Source of the DNA: JAICUY01 sp038250515
GTDB lineage: Bacteria; Chloroflexota; Limnocylindria; QHBO01
Reading direction: 5' to 3'
Assembly: GCA_038250515.1 (NCBI GenBank)
Contig: JBBSCG010000005.1
Span: 7,403 to 71,402, forward strand
DNA length: 64,000 bases
Shown here: positions 41,140-50,027 of the stretch, in pieces
How the letters are laid out: every line of letters starts with the position of its first letter
Numbering within the stretch: position 1 is the stretch's first letter
Notes under the pieces: generated by a model
The model's input: the letters and a program-made list of their open reading frames with translations, nothing else
What the model was told of the DNA's origin: nothing
Databases searched by the model: none
Program-made: the position numbers and the translations under genes

Positions 41140-42789
41140 CTAGGGCGACGCGGATGAGACGGCCGTCGCCGTCGCCGTCGCCGAAGCGGACGCGGACACG
41201 GACACGGACGGAACTGCGGTCATCGGCGCGGAGGCTTCGTTGGCGATCGGTGGACCGAGCGCCGACTCGGTGAACAGGGCGCGCGCGTTCCAGATCATCC
41301 AGCCTTTGGCGTCGTTGTCGCGGAGCGCCTTCATCTCCGCGAGCACATCGGTCCTGGTGTAGGCGCGAAACGATCCATAGCCGAAATCCTGGATCCACGG
41401 TCGAATGACCATCGGGAGACCCTTCGCCTCCTTGTTCATGAGCTTGAGCGTGTCGTTGATGATCTCGTACGGATGCTCATTGGGCACCGGGTAGCCGAAG
41501 ACGCCGGGCCCGTAATGGCTCGGGTAGACCATCGGGTCGAAGTAGTCGACGTACGGCATGATCACCTCCGGCCGCTGGCCGATGCCCTGGTCATCGGCTG
41601 CGATAAAGGCAACCGGGAAGACGTCGGCGCCGAGGAAGGCGTGCGTATGCGCAAGCCGGTCGGAGACGAGCCGGAACAGGCGACGAATGGCCGCCAGCCG
41701 GAAGGATTGGCTGTTGGGCAGGTTCGCGTCGGCGAGGTCGTAGGGACCGTCGCTGAAGAAGCGCACGTAGTCGAGCTGGACCTCGTCGAAGCCCTTGTCG
41801 GCCAGGTCACGGGCCAGGGACGCGGTGTACTCAGCCACGCCCGGGTTGTAGGGATCGAGCCAGATGGCGCCGCCGAAGTCCGTCCATGGGCCGCCGGTCA
41901 CCGCGTTGCGCACCGCGAAGTCGGGCATGGCCTTGCCCAGCGTGTTGTCCTTCATGACCACCATCCGGGCGATGGTGTAGATGCCGCGCTCCTTCAGCTT
42001 CGGCAACAGCTCGTTGAGCTCGAAGAGTGGATGCTCCATCACCGCGCCGACCGCTTTGGCCTGGGGCAGGTCGGTATTCCAGTACAGGTTGCCGTCGGTC
42101 TCCTTGACGTCGATAACCATGGCGTTCGCCTCGGTCCTGTCGATCAGGTCGAGCATGGCATCGAGCCGGCCGTGGGCCTCGAAGACGGCTGCGGGCGAGT
42201 ACAGCGCGCGTGCGGTAAAGGGCTGCATGGCGACGTCGCCGCGCACCTTCGCGGCCGGAAGCTGCGCAAGGCGGAAGCCGGCCCTCTTGTAGATCAGCGT
42301 CGCGCCCTCGGGCACGCCCGGGAGCACGTAGGCACCCCGCGCATCGGTACGCACGACCGGGCTGTCAGCGGTGCCGTCGACAAAGACGCGAACACCGGAG
42401 AGCGGCTGGCCGCTGCCATCGGTCACCGTGCCGCTCACCACGTTCGAGCGCAGCTTGATCTCAAGCGCCCCGTCGGCCGGGACCTCACCCGAACCCGCGT
42501 CGTAGCCGTGTGCCGTCGCCTCGACCTGCGCAGCGCGAAGCGCGGTCAGCGTCACCCTGCCATCCGCCGCGGTGGTCATGCTGCTGGAGCCGGCACGCAG
42601 CTCAGCGCCCGGGATGGGCGCACCGCTGTCGCGATCGACAGCCATCACCGACAGCTCGCGCGGTGGCTCCGGTGTCGGTGAGCTGGGCAGAAGTGGCAGC
42701 GTGTTCTGGCCGCAGGCGCTCAGCAGCAGCGCAATGACGAGCAGCAGCGCGGTCGGTCGCAGGATTCGCGTGGAACGCAGCAGGGTCAC
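41140..42789 (-). CDS. Putative glycoside hydrolase lipoprotein (DUF4015) with carboxypeptidase-regulatory-like domain
   Basis: 549 residues from GTG 42789, which overlaps the rpe stop by 4 nt. A lipoprotein signal peptide ends in LLLSAC with Cys26. A carboxypeptidase-regulatory-like beta-sandwich region follows (about 45-190). Then comes a TIM-barrel DUF4015 domain (about 200-520) with VIDVKETDGNLYWN, WLDPYNPGVAEYTASL and FDEVQLDYVRFFSDG, whose acidic residues resemble GH13-like active sites. A Ser/Ala/Thr-rich tail ends the protein. It is probably a surface polysaccharide enzyme; substrate unknown. The longer frame to 42825 is less likely. Confidence 0.82.
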   Translation of the reverse strand: MTLLRSTRILRPTALLLVIALLLSACGQNTLPLLPSSPTPEPPRELSVMAVDRDSGAPIPGAELRAGSSSMTTAADGRVTLTALRAAQVEATAHGYDAGSGEVPADGALEIKLRSNVVSGTVTDGSGQPLSGVRVFVDGTADSPVVRTDARGAYVLPGVPEGATLIYKRAGFRLAQLPAAKVRGDVAMQPFTARALYSPAAVFEAHGRLDAMLDLIDRTEANAMVIDVKETDGNLYWNTDLPQAKAVGAVMEHPLFELNELLPKLKERGIYTIARMVVMKDNTLGKAMPDFAVRNAVTGGPWTDFGGAIWLDPYNPGVAEYTASLARDLADKGFDEVQLDYVRFFSDGPYDLADANLPNSQSFRLAAIRRLFRLVSDRLAHTHAFLGADVFPVAFIAADDQGIGQRPEVIMPYVDYFDPMVYPSHYGPGVFGYPVPNEHPYEIINDTLKLMNKEAKGLPMVIRPWIQDFGYGSFRAYTRTDVLAEMKALRDNDAKGWMIWNARALFTESALGPPIANEASAPMTAVPSVSVSASASATATATAVSSASP

Positions 42790-43514
42790 GTCCTTTCGAT
42801 GGCTTGTGTTCGGTCGTTGGCGCACATTCCGGAATCGACGACGCCGGCACGGGCGGCCTGTCGGAGCTCGTCCACAACGGACCGCAGGTCTGCCTCGTTG
42901 CGGTACAGCGCGGAGCCGACAACCATCACCTCACCGCCGGCGGCGAAGGCCGAGCCGATGGTATCGCGTCCCACTCCGCCGTCGACGCCAATCGGCAGGT
43001 CCAGCTCGCGTCGCGAGATCTCGTCGCTGAGGCTGCGCATCTTCGGCAGCACGTCGGCGATGAACACCTGTCCGCCGAAACCGGGGTGGACGGTCATCAG
43101 CAGCAGCAGGTCGATCTGGTCCAGGAAGGGCAGGACGACATCCGCGCTCGTCTCAGGGTTGAGCGCCAGCCCTGCGGCGCGACCGGTGCGATGGATGGCC
43201 TCGATGACCGCGCTCGGTTCGTCATCGGCCTCGACGTGGAAGACGATCAGGTCAGAGCCCGCGCTGGCGAAGGCCTCAACGAAGCGCAGTGGCCGGCTGA
43301 TCATCAGGTGGCTGTGAAACGGGAGCGTGATATGCGGTCGCAGCGCGTCGACGACGACCGGCCCGAAGCTGATGTTGTCGACGAAATGGCCGTCCATGAC
43401 GTCGAGATGAATCGAGTCGACGCCGCCTGCCACGGCTCGCTCGACCTCAAGGCCAAGGCGCGCGAAGTCGGCGTTCAGGATGCTGACGCTGATCTGCGGG
43501 TGGCGGCGCTTCAC
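42786..43514 (-). CDS. rpe: Ribulose-phosphate 3-epimerase
   Basis: 242 residues from GTG 43514, which overlaps the rlmN stop by 4 nt. A TIM-barrel metalloenzyme of the pentose phosphate pathway. Metal ligands His36 and Asp38 are in SIHLDVMDGHFVDN, the next His in FHSHLMI (about 66-72), and Asp in GVDGGV (about 183-188). MTVHPGFGGQ is the family signature. The much longer upstream frame is a shadow over rlmN. Confidence 0.95.
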   Translation of the reverse strand: MKRRHPQISVSILNADFARLGLEVERAVAGGVDSIHLDVMDGHFVDNISFGPVVVDALRPHITLPFHSHLMISRPLRFVEAFASAGSDLIVFHVEADDEPSAVIEAIHRTGRAAGLALNPETSADVVLPFLDQIDLLLLMTVHPGFGGQVFIADVLPKMRSLSDEISRRELDLPIGVDGGVGRDTIGSAFAAGGEVMVVGSALYRNEADLRSVVDELRQAARAGVVDSGMCANDRTQAIERT

Positions 43515-44689
43515 GCAGGCACCTTCGCCGCTTCCGTCTTCCGGACCGATGCGGCTGCGGCCATCCGGTTGCGCGGCAGCTCCTTCCCGGCGAGCTGGGC
43601 GTGCAGCTGGCCACAGGCCGCATCGATCTCGCGGCCACGCGTGTCGCGCACGGTCGTGGGGATGCCTTGGCCGCGCAGGATTGCGACGAACGCGTCGATC
43701 CCCTCGCGCGGCGTGCCGCTCCAGCGCGAGCCTGGCGTCGGGTTGAGCGGGATCAGGTTGACGTGGCTGAGCCATCCCCTGGCGAGCTCGCCCAGCCGCT
43801 CGGCCTGCTCGGGAGCGTCGTTGACCCCGTCGATCAGCACGTACTCGAGGCTGACACGTCGACGTGTCGCACGTGTGAAGCGTCGTCCGGCGGCCACGAG
43901 CTCGCTGAGCGGCCACTTGCGGTTGAGTGGCACGAGCTCGTCGCGCAGTGCATCGGTCGCCGCATGAAGGCTGATCGCCAGGTTGACCTGCGGCAGCTCG
44001 TCGACCATGCGGTCGATGCCCGGCACAACGCCGGCGGTACTGACCGTGATATGCCGTGCGCCGATGCCCAGCCGACCCGGATCGTTCAGCAGCCGCACCG
44101 CCTCGAACACGCGATTCGCATTGTTGAGCGGCTCGCCCATGCCCATGAACACGATGTTGTAGTGCCCGTCGCCTTCGCCCGTGCGCCAATCCGGCCCGAG
44201 CGCGTTCCAGGGAGGCCGATGCCAGTGCAGCACCTGGTCGACGATCTCGCCCGGAGACAGCTGGCGCGCGAAGCCCGCCTGGCCGGTCGCGCAGAATGGG
44301 CAGTTGACCGCACAGCCCGCCTGCGACGAGATGCAGATCGTGGTGCGCGCCGCCGCGCCGCGGTGCGCCGGGTAGCGCATCAGGACCGACTCGACGCGCT
44401 GTCGGTCGTGCAGCTGATGCACGGCCTTGGCGGTCAGGCCGTTATCGGCCGTCAGAACGTGGCTGGCCTCGATCGATGAAAAGCGGAACGCGCCCGCCAG
44501 CGCAGCACGCAGCGAGTTCGGCAGGTCGGTGAGATCTTCGAAGCCGCTCACATCGCCGCGATACATGCCCGCCAGCACCTGCTGCGCGCGGTACGCAGGC
44601 TCGCCGCGGGCGGTCAGCCACGCGGCGAGCTGGTCGACGACGACCTCGCTGATCGCCGGCAGCGGGCCGGCCATGGTCAGCTCAGTCAC
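43511..44689 (-). CDS. rlmN: 23S rRNA (adenine2503-C2)/tRNA (adenine37-C2)-methyltransferase RlmN
   Basis: 392 residues, a radical SAM enzyme. The 4Fe-4S cluster Cys126, Cys130 and Cys133 are in GCAVNCPFC. The GMGEPL motif (about 187-192) and a C-terminal reactive Cys in AACGQLH (about 359-365) complete the dual-cysteine mechanism. It starts at GTG 44689 with an 8 nt overlap with the metallopeptidase gene; an ATG at 44674 is an alternative. Confidence 0.95.
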   Translation of the reverse strand: MTELTMAGPLPAISEVVVDQLAAWLTARGEPAYRAQQVLAGMYRGDVSGFEDLTDLPNSLRAALAGAFRFSSIEASHVLTADNGLTAKAVHQLHDRQRVESVLMRYPAHRGAAARTTICISSQAGCAVNCPFCATGQAGFARQLSPGEIVDQVLHWHRPPWNALGPDWRTGEGDGHYNIVFMGMGEPLNNANRVFEAVRLLNDPGRLGIGARHITVSTAGVVPGIDRMVDELPQVNLAISLHAATDALRDELVPLNRKWPLSELVAAGRRFTRATRRRVSLEYVLIDGVNDAPEQAERLGELARGWLSHVNLIPLNPTPGSRWSGTPREGIDAFVAILRGQGIPTTVRDTRGREIDAACGQLHAQLAGKELPRNRMAAAASVRKTEAAKVPA

Positions 44690-45437
44690 GACGCCCCATG
44701 ATCAGAAAGAGGTAATACAGGAAGGTCAGCAGCGCCGTCAGTGCCGCTGCGACGTAGGTCCAGGCGGCAGCCTTGAGGACATCGCCCGCACCGGTCTGGC
44801 GCTCGCCGTACATTCCCAGGTTGCTGACGAAGCCCAATGCCTTGGCCGATGCGCCGATCTCGACGGGCAGCGTCACAAAGGTGAAGATGACCGCCGCCCC
44901 AAACGCGATCAGACCAATCCAGGCAAGTCCCAGGATGTTGAAGATCAGCCCGCCGAGGATGAGCCACGGCGCGACTCCGGAGCCAAGCTGCACGGCAGGC
45001 ACGATCGCCTGGCGGACGACCATCCACGGATCGCGCTGCTTGTCCTGCAGCGCGTGCCCGACCTCGTGCGCGATGACGGCCGCGGAGGCGACCGACAGTC
45101 GGGGGCCCGTGTTCGCCGAGCCCGGCACGCCGAGCGACGACTGGCTCGGATCGTAGCTGCCAAGCTCCGCGCGGCCAGAGACCGCCTGGCTGACACGCAG
45201 GACCTTGCCGCGCGGGTCGTAGTGATCGGTCAGCTGGCCGGGCGTCGGCTCGATCTTGACCTCGTGCAGACCCTGGCGATCGAGCAGCTGGCGGGCGAAA
45301 TCAAAGGCGTCGAGGTTGATGCCCGAATCAACCTTGGCCCATTTGCTGTATGTCGACTTGACCCGCCACGCCGCCCATCCGGTGATGGCGAGGCTCGGCA
45401 GCATCACCAGCAGGATGTACGGCAGGAAATTACCCAT
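44682..45437 (-). CDS. YugP-type neutral zinc metallopeptidase, membrane
   Basis: 251 residues. An N-terminal membrane segment (about 5-24), the zinc site HEVGH (124-128) in a conserved VIAHEVGHALQD block, and three C-terminal hydrophobic segments (about 155-250). Putative membrane-bound peptidase; no substrate known. The ATG at 45437 has AAGGAGG about 13 nt upstream. It is first in the rlmN-rpe-lipoprotein-dtd unit and divergent from the BON-domain gene. Confidence 0.88.
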   Translation of the reverse strand: MGNFLPYILLVMLPSLAITGWAAWRVKSTYSKWAKVDSGINLDAFDFARQLLDRQGLHEVKIEPTPGQLTDHYDPRGKVLRVSQAVSGRAELGSYDPSQSSLGVPGSANTGPRLSVASAAVIAHEVGHALQDKQRDPWMVVRQAIVPAVQLGSGVAPWLILGGLIFNILGLAWIGLIAFGAAVIFTFVTLPVEIGASAKALGFVSNLGMYGERQTGAGDVLKAAAWTYVAAALTALLTFLYYLFLIMGRRD

Positions 45438-45470
45438 CGTTGATCTGCGACCTCCTTGGAAGCGAGATCG

Positions 45471-45476
45471 AGTATA
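45471..45476 (-). promoter_or_regulatory. -10 element of the yugP-rlmN operon
   Basis: TATACT on the minus strand, 33 nt before the ATG; the -35 candidate (TCGATG, 17 nt spacing) is poor. Confidence 0.5.
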
Positions 45477-45559
45477 GCCGAGGGGCCCTTGGGCATCGAC
45501 CGAGCCGATTTGGGCACGCTGCGTGCGGGTCACGCCGTTCCCATACACCTGGAGACCAG

Positions 45560-46165
45560 ATGAACATGTTCGAAAAATGGCGCGACGGCGACGACGCGCG
45601 TAAAGATGTGACGAACCGAGTGATGAGCGCCGTTCCAAGGCGACGACAGAGTGGGCTACCCGGCTGGCTGGCTGCGCTGCTCGGCGGCGCGGCCGGAGCG
45701 GCGGCCGCCTACCTCCTCGACCCTGAGCGCGGCCGAACTCGCCGAGCGCGGCTCGGCGACCAGGCCGCCGCACGGCTGCGCGATCTCGGCGGAGCGGTCG
45801 AGCGCGGCACGAAGCGAGCCGGCACCCAGGCATTCGCCATCAGGCAGCAGGCGAGTCATCGCGGCAACGGACAGCCCATGCCCAACGACTCGGCGCTGTC
45901 AGACAAGGTCACGACGGAGCTGTTCGGCGACCCGTCGATCCCGCAGGGCAAGATCAACATCAACGTCGAAGAGGGCGTGGTCGTGCTGCGCGGCGAGGTG
46001 GACGCATCCTCCCAGGCGGATGCGCTGATCAAGAAAGCGGAACAGATCGCGGGCGTAATACGGGTTGACAGCCTGCTGCATGTCCCGGGTGACGAGGCGC
46101 CGGCCGCGCGGCCGCGCAAGCGGCCCGCGGTGGCGTCCGCAGGTCCGGACGAAAAGCTGCCCTAA
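45560..46165 (+). CDS. BON-domain protein with membrane/glycine-zipper segment
   Basis: 201 residues from ATG 45560, with GGAG 5 nt upstream. A charged N-terminus, then a Gly/Ala membrane segment (about 33-53, YtxH-like, followed by LLDPERGRTRRA). A BON domain follows (about 110-180: NININVEEGVVVLRGEVDAS), probably phospholipid- or envelope-binding and often stress-related. It has a Pro/Arg/Lys tail. Plus-strand, divergent from yugP and convergent with fmt; its last codons lie next to the shared hairpin. Confidence 0.85.
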   Translation: MNMFEKWRDGDDARKDVTNRVMSAVPRRRQSGLPGWLAALLGGAAGAAAAYLLDPERGRTRRARLGDQAAARLRDLGGAVERGTKRAGTQAFAIRQQASHRGNGQPMPNDSALSDKVTTELFGDPSIPQGKININVEEGVVVLRGEVDASSQADALIKKAEQIAGVIRVDSLLHVPGDEAPAARPRKRPAVASAGPDEKLP

Positions 46166-47148
46166 AGAGTCGAGGAGGGTCCGCCGGTTGAGGCCGGCGG
46201 ACCCTCCGGCGGCTCCGCGGCGCCGAGCAGGACATGCTGCCGGCTAAGCCCGCGACGCCATGCATCGGCACGCATGACCGGTCGTCCCTCGGCCTGGACC
46301 GCCTCGAGTGCCAGGGCCCCGGTGCCGCACGCGACGCGCGGCTCGTCGCCGGGCAGCAGCGCACCGATCGGCACGCCGTCGAAGCCGGGCAGTGAGCGCG
46401 CCCGGCGGATATGTAGCCGGCGGCCGTCGAGCATGGTCCAGGCACCCGGCCACGGCTGAAGAGCGCGCACCTGACGGTCGAGCTCGACGCCACTGCGGCG
46501 CCAGTCGATCCATCCGTCGTTGCGGCGAAAGGGCTTGATCAACGTGGCGCGGCTGTCATCCTGTGGCTCGGCGCGCAGCGCACCGTCGGCCCAGCGACCG
46601 AGCGTCGCCGGCACCACCGCCGCGGACAGCTCGGCGAGGCGGGCCTCCAGCTCAGGCGTCTGCTCGCGTCCGTCGAGTGACACACGCCACTGCTCGGCGA
46701 TCGGTCCCGCGTCGAGCTGCGCGGTCATGACCATGAGCGTGACGCCGGCCTCCGCATCGCCCGCCAGGATCGTGCTGGCGACTGGCGCCGCGCCCCGATG
46801 CCGCGGCAACAGCGAGGGATGGACGTTCAGCGGGGGCCGCGGGGCGAGGCTAAGTAGGTCATCGGGCACCAGTTGGCCGTACGCGACCAGCAGCAGGCCG
46901 TCCGGCGAGAACTCGGCAAGCAGCGCGCGACCCTCGTCCGACCGCAGGCGTCGTGGTGTCTCGACCCGCAGGCCACGCTCCCGCGCGAAGGCGGCCACCG
47001 GTGAGGGTCGGGTGCGCAGTCGCCGGCCGGCGGGTCGGTCGGGCTGGCTGATGACGAGCAGCTCGTCGGCCAGGTCGGCCGCGCGGTCGAGCAGCGCCAC
47101 GCCGAAGGCTCCGGTTCCCAGGAAGGCGAGCCGACCGAGGCGCGCCAC
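46162..47148 (-). CDS. fmt: Methionyl-tRNA formyltransferase
   Basis: 328 residues from GTG 47148, which overlaps the def stop by 1 nt. It formylates initiator Met-tRNA. It contains the formyl-THF hydrolase core NVHPSLLPRHRGAAPV (catalytic Asn/His), then the C-terminal OB-like tRNA domain. Its last four codons overlap the BON gene on the other strand, and a terminator hairpin lies within its final codons. def and fmt are adjacent, as in most bacteria. Confidence 0.95.
   Translation of the reverse strand: MARLGRLAFLGTGAFGVALLDRAADLADELLVISQPDRPAGRRLRTRPSPVAAFARERGLRVETPRRLRSDEGRALLAEFSPDGLLLVAYGQLVPDDLLSLAPRPPLNVHPSLLPRHRGAAPVASTILAGDAEAGVTLMVMTAQLDAGPIAEQWRVSLDGREQTPELEARLAELSAAVVPATLGRWADGALRAEPQDDSRATLIKPFRRNDGWIDWRRSGVELDRQVRALQPWPGAWTMLDGRRLHIRRARSLPGFDGVPIGALLPGDEPRVACGTGALALEAVQAEGRPVMRADAWRRGLSRQHVLLGAAEPPEGPPASTGGPSSTL
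46175..46206. terminator. Bidirectional hairpin between the BON gene and fmt
   Basis: GAGGGTCCGCCGG (46175-46187), loop TTGAGG, CCGGCGGACCCTC (46194-46206): a perfect 13-bp stem. On the minus strand it is followed by CTCGACTCTTTAGGG. It is inside the 3' end of the fmt coding region. Confidence 0.7.
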
Positions 47149-47651
47149 TAGATGCCCGCGGTCGTCTCTTCTTCCACGTCGCTGCGTTCGCTGACGCGCA
47201 CCAGCTCTTCGAGCGAATCGAGGTAGTCGATGTAGAGCACGCCACTGAGATGATCGATCTCGTGCTGCAGCGCTCGAGCGAACAGCTCCTCGCCCTTGAC
47301 GCGGAACTCCTTGCCGTGTCGGTCGCGAGCTTTGACGGTGACCTTCTCGCTGCGCTTCATCTCGGCTACGAACCCGGGGATCGAGAGGCATCCCTCCCAG
47401 TCGAGAATCTCGCCCGAGGCCTTCACGATCTGCGGATTCACCAGCTCGGTGATGGTGTCCTCGAGCTCGATGACCGCGACCTGCAGCGGCACCCCGACCT
47501 GGTTCGCCGCAAGGCCGATGCCCGGCGCATCGCGCATGGTCACCAGCATGTCGTCGAGCAGGCGGTGCAGGCTGGCGTCGTAGTTGGTGACCTTCATGGC
47601 GCGCTCCCGCAGGATCGGCTCTTCGGCGGTCAGGATGCGGCGAATGACCAT
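47148..47651 (-). CDS. def: Peptide deformylase
   Basis: 167 residues. It removes N-formyl from nascent proteins. All three motifs are present: GIGLAANQVG (44-53), EGCLSIPG (86-93, metal ligand Cys88) and QHEIDH (129-134, His130/His134 ligands and Glu131 catalytic). It is coupled to fmt by a stop/start overlap and follows priA after 25 nt. Confidence 0.97.
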   Translation of the reverse strand: MVIRRILTAEEPILRERAMKVTNYDASLHRLLDDMLVTMRDAPGIGLAANQVGVPLQVAVIELEDTITELVNPQIVKASGEILDWEGCLSIPGFVAEMKRSEKVTVKARDRHGKEFRVKGEELFARALQHEIDHLSGVLYIDYLDSLEELVRVSERSDVEEETTAGI

Positions 47652-47676
47652 GGCCTCATTCTAGCGAGGCCGATGC

Positions 47677-50010
47677 CTAGAGGAGCGACTCGGGATCGAC
47701 ATCGATTGCCACGCCTGACGGCACGAGCTCGAGCGCGGCTTGGCGCGTCGTCACGTCCGGCGCGCGGACGATCACCTGCATCCGCCAGCGTCCGGCGCGC
47801 CGCGGCACGTACGCCGGCAGCGGGCCAAGCACCTCGACGCCCTCGATCGCCACCGCCCCGGCGGCGGCACGACCGCGTGCCTCCACGCGTTGCTGATCGG
47901 CGTCGGCGAGCAGAAGTCGCGCCAGTACGCTGTAGGGTGGATAGCTCAACAGCCGACGGCGCAGCAGCTCCTCGTCAGCGAAGCCGTCCACGTCAAGACG
48001 CGCCGCGGCCCGCACGGCATAGTGATCCGCGGCATAGGTCTGGATGATGACGCGTCCCGGCATCGGTCCACGGCCGGCCCGACCGGCGACCTGGGCCAGC
48101 ATCGCGAAGGTACGCTCGGGCGCCAGGTAGTCGGGCAGGTTGAGCGTGACGTCAGCGGCGATGACACCCGCCAGTGTCACGCTCGGCAGGTCGAGGCCCT
48201 TGGCCGCAAGCTGTGTCCCGACCAGCACGTCGACCGATCCGGAGCGGAAGTCGTCGTAGATCGACTCGAAGCCACGTCGCTGGCTGATCGCATCGGAATC
48301 GAGGCGGGCAACCCGCAACTTCGGGAAGCGGCCGCGCAGCTCGGCCTCGACGCGCTGCGTCCCCGCCCCGAAGTAGCGAATCCGGGAAGAGCCGCAGCGC
48401 GGGCAGCGGTGCGGTGGCCGTGCCGAGCGGCCGCAGTGGTGGCAGCGAAGCTGCTCGCCCGCAAGATGGAAGACGAACGGCAGCTCGCAGTCCGGACAGC
48501 GCAGGCTTTCGCCGCAGTCGCGACACAGCACGAACGTCGCCGCGCCACGCCGGTTGATGAGCAGGATCGCCTGCTCAGTTCCCGTGCGGAGGGCGGCGAG
48601 CGCGTCGCCGAGCGCGCGAGAGAGGATCGAGCGGTTGCCCTCGGCCAGCTCGGCCCGCATGTCGACCAGCTCGACATTGGGCACGCTGCCGACCCTACGT
48701 TCCACCAGGCGGGCACGCTCCATCAAACCGCCGCGCACCCGTGCAATGGTCGTCACCTCGGGTGTGGCGGTCCCGACCACCAGCCGCGCACCGGTGTGCA
48801 CGGCGCGGCGACGAGCAGCCCATCGCGCGTCGTAGCGCGGCGTGCGGTCCGATTTGTAACCGCCATCGTGCGCCTCGTCCACGACGATCAGGCCCAGGTC
48901 GCTGAGCGGTGCGAAGACCGCCGTGCGCGTGCCGATCACGACGCGTGCCTCACCGCGCAGGATGCGCCACCACTCGTCGTGGCGCTCCCCCGCCGAGAGC
49001 CCCGAATGGAGCACCGCGAGGCTGTCACCGACGAGGGCAGCGAGGCGGTCGGCAAGCTGCGGCACAAGGCTCAGCTCGGGAACGAGCACGATCGCGCTGC
49101 GGCCCGCGCCAAGCGTCGACTCGAGCGCTGCAAGGTAGACATCGGTCTTGCCGGCCGCGGCGACGCCTTCGAGCAGCAGCTCTCCGCCGGAGGGAAGCGC
49201 CTCGATGGCCCTCAGTGCGGCGCGCTGCTCATCAGCCAGCTCATGCGTCGGCGCGGGGCTCGACGGGCGGTGTGCGAGCGGGTCGCGCGCCACCTCGCGC
49301 CATTCGAGGATGGCGTGGCCGCTCACCGCCAGCCGCCGTGCCGGTGCGAGAAGTGAGGTGGGCGCCAGGCCGAGTGCCTCTGCCAGCTCGGCAAGCGTCC
49401 GCTGCTCGTTGCCCAGCGCTTCGAGCATCGCCCGCTGCAGCGGAGCGCGGCGCGGCTGCTCCCGCTCACCGGGAACCGGCCGCAGGACCCGCACCTGCTG
49501 CGCTCGCAGCTGTGGTCCCCGCAGCGACCACGTGGCACGGACCGCGCCGCTGCGGCGCAGGCCTTCAAACCATGCCTGGCCGCCACGAGCGGGGCCGTGT
49601 CGCAGCAGGGCGGCGTCATCCAGTTGACCGTCGTTCACGTCGGGCAGCAGGCTGTGGTCGAGCACCTCCCAGCGGCGCTGCAGACGCGACTCGAGTCCGG
49701 GCGGCAGCATCGCGGCGATCGTCGTTCCGATCGGCGCGCGATAGTAAGTCGAGATCTCCTCGGCGAGGGCCAGCAGGTCGGGCGTCAGCATCGGCTGCGA
49801 GACGACGGCCTCGACCTCCTTGAGCTGCGCATCGGGCTCGACCTCGGCAGCGCCCAGCAGATAGCCGAGCGCCAGCCGCCGGCCGTACGGCACGAGCAGC
49901 AGCGATCCGGCTGCGGGATTACCGAGAGCATCAGACAGGCGGTACGAGAACGTCCGCTCCGGTCGGTCGGCAACCGCCTCGACGGCCACCCGCACCACGC
50001 GCTCAGGCAT
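47677..50010 (-). CDS. priA: Primosomal protein N' (PriA helicase)
   Basis: 777 residues. An N-terminal DNA-binding part, SF2 helicase motifs with Walker A GVAAAGKT and motif II DEAH, and an 8-Cys zinc region (CRDC, CPDC, CHHC and CPRC pairs, about 470-515). It restarts replication at stalled forks. The Walker A has Ala residues where many PriA proteins have TGS but keeps the GKT core. It lies in the gmk-priA-def-fmt order typical of many bacteria. Confidence 0.95.
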   Translation of the reverse strand: MPERVVRVAVEAVADRPERTFSYRLSDALGNPAAGSLLLVPYGRRLALGYLLGAAEVEPDAQLKEVEAVVSQPMLTPDLLALAEEISTYYRAPIGTTIAAMLPPGLESRLQRRWEVLDHSLLPDVNDGQLDDAALLRHGPARGGQAWFEGLRRSGAVRATWSLRGPQLRAQQVRVLRPVPGEREQPRRAPLQRAMLEALGNEQRTLAELAEALGLAPTSLLAPARRLAVSGHAILEWREVARDPLAHRPSSPAPTHELADEQRAALRAIEALPSGGELLLEGVAAAGKTDVYLAALESTLGAGRSAIVLVPELSLVPQLADRLAALVGDSLAVLHSGLSAGERHDEWWRILRGEARVVIGTRTAVFAPLSDLGLIVVDEAHDGGYKSDRTPRYDARWAARRRAVHTGARLVVGTATPEVTTIARVRGGLMERARLVERRVGSVPNVELVDMRAELAEGNRSILSRALGDALAALRTGTEQAILLINRRGAATFVLCRDCGESLRCPDCELPFVFHLAGEQLRCHHCGRSARPPHRCPRCGSSRIRYFGAGTQRVEAELRGRFPKLRVARLDSDAISQRRGFESIYDDFRSGSVDVLVGTQLAAKGLDLPSVTLAGVIAADVTLNLPDYLAPERTFAMLAQVAGRAGRGPMPGRVIIQTYAADHYAVRAAARLDVDGFADEELLRRRLLSYPPYSVLARLLLADADQQRVEARGRAAAGAVAIEGVEVLGPLPAYVPRRAGRWRMQVIVRAPDVTTRQAALELVPSGVAIDVDPESLL

Positions 50011-50027
50011 GCTGACTCAGCCGCGCG

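Noticed and set aside
42786..44189. 467-residue ribulose-phosphate epimerase
   Set aside because: The upstream half is an out-of-frame shadow of rlmN; GTG 43514 gives a normal Rpe.
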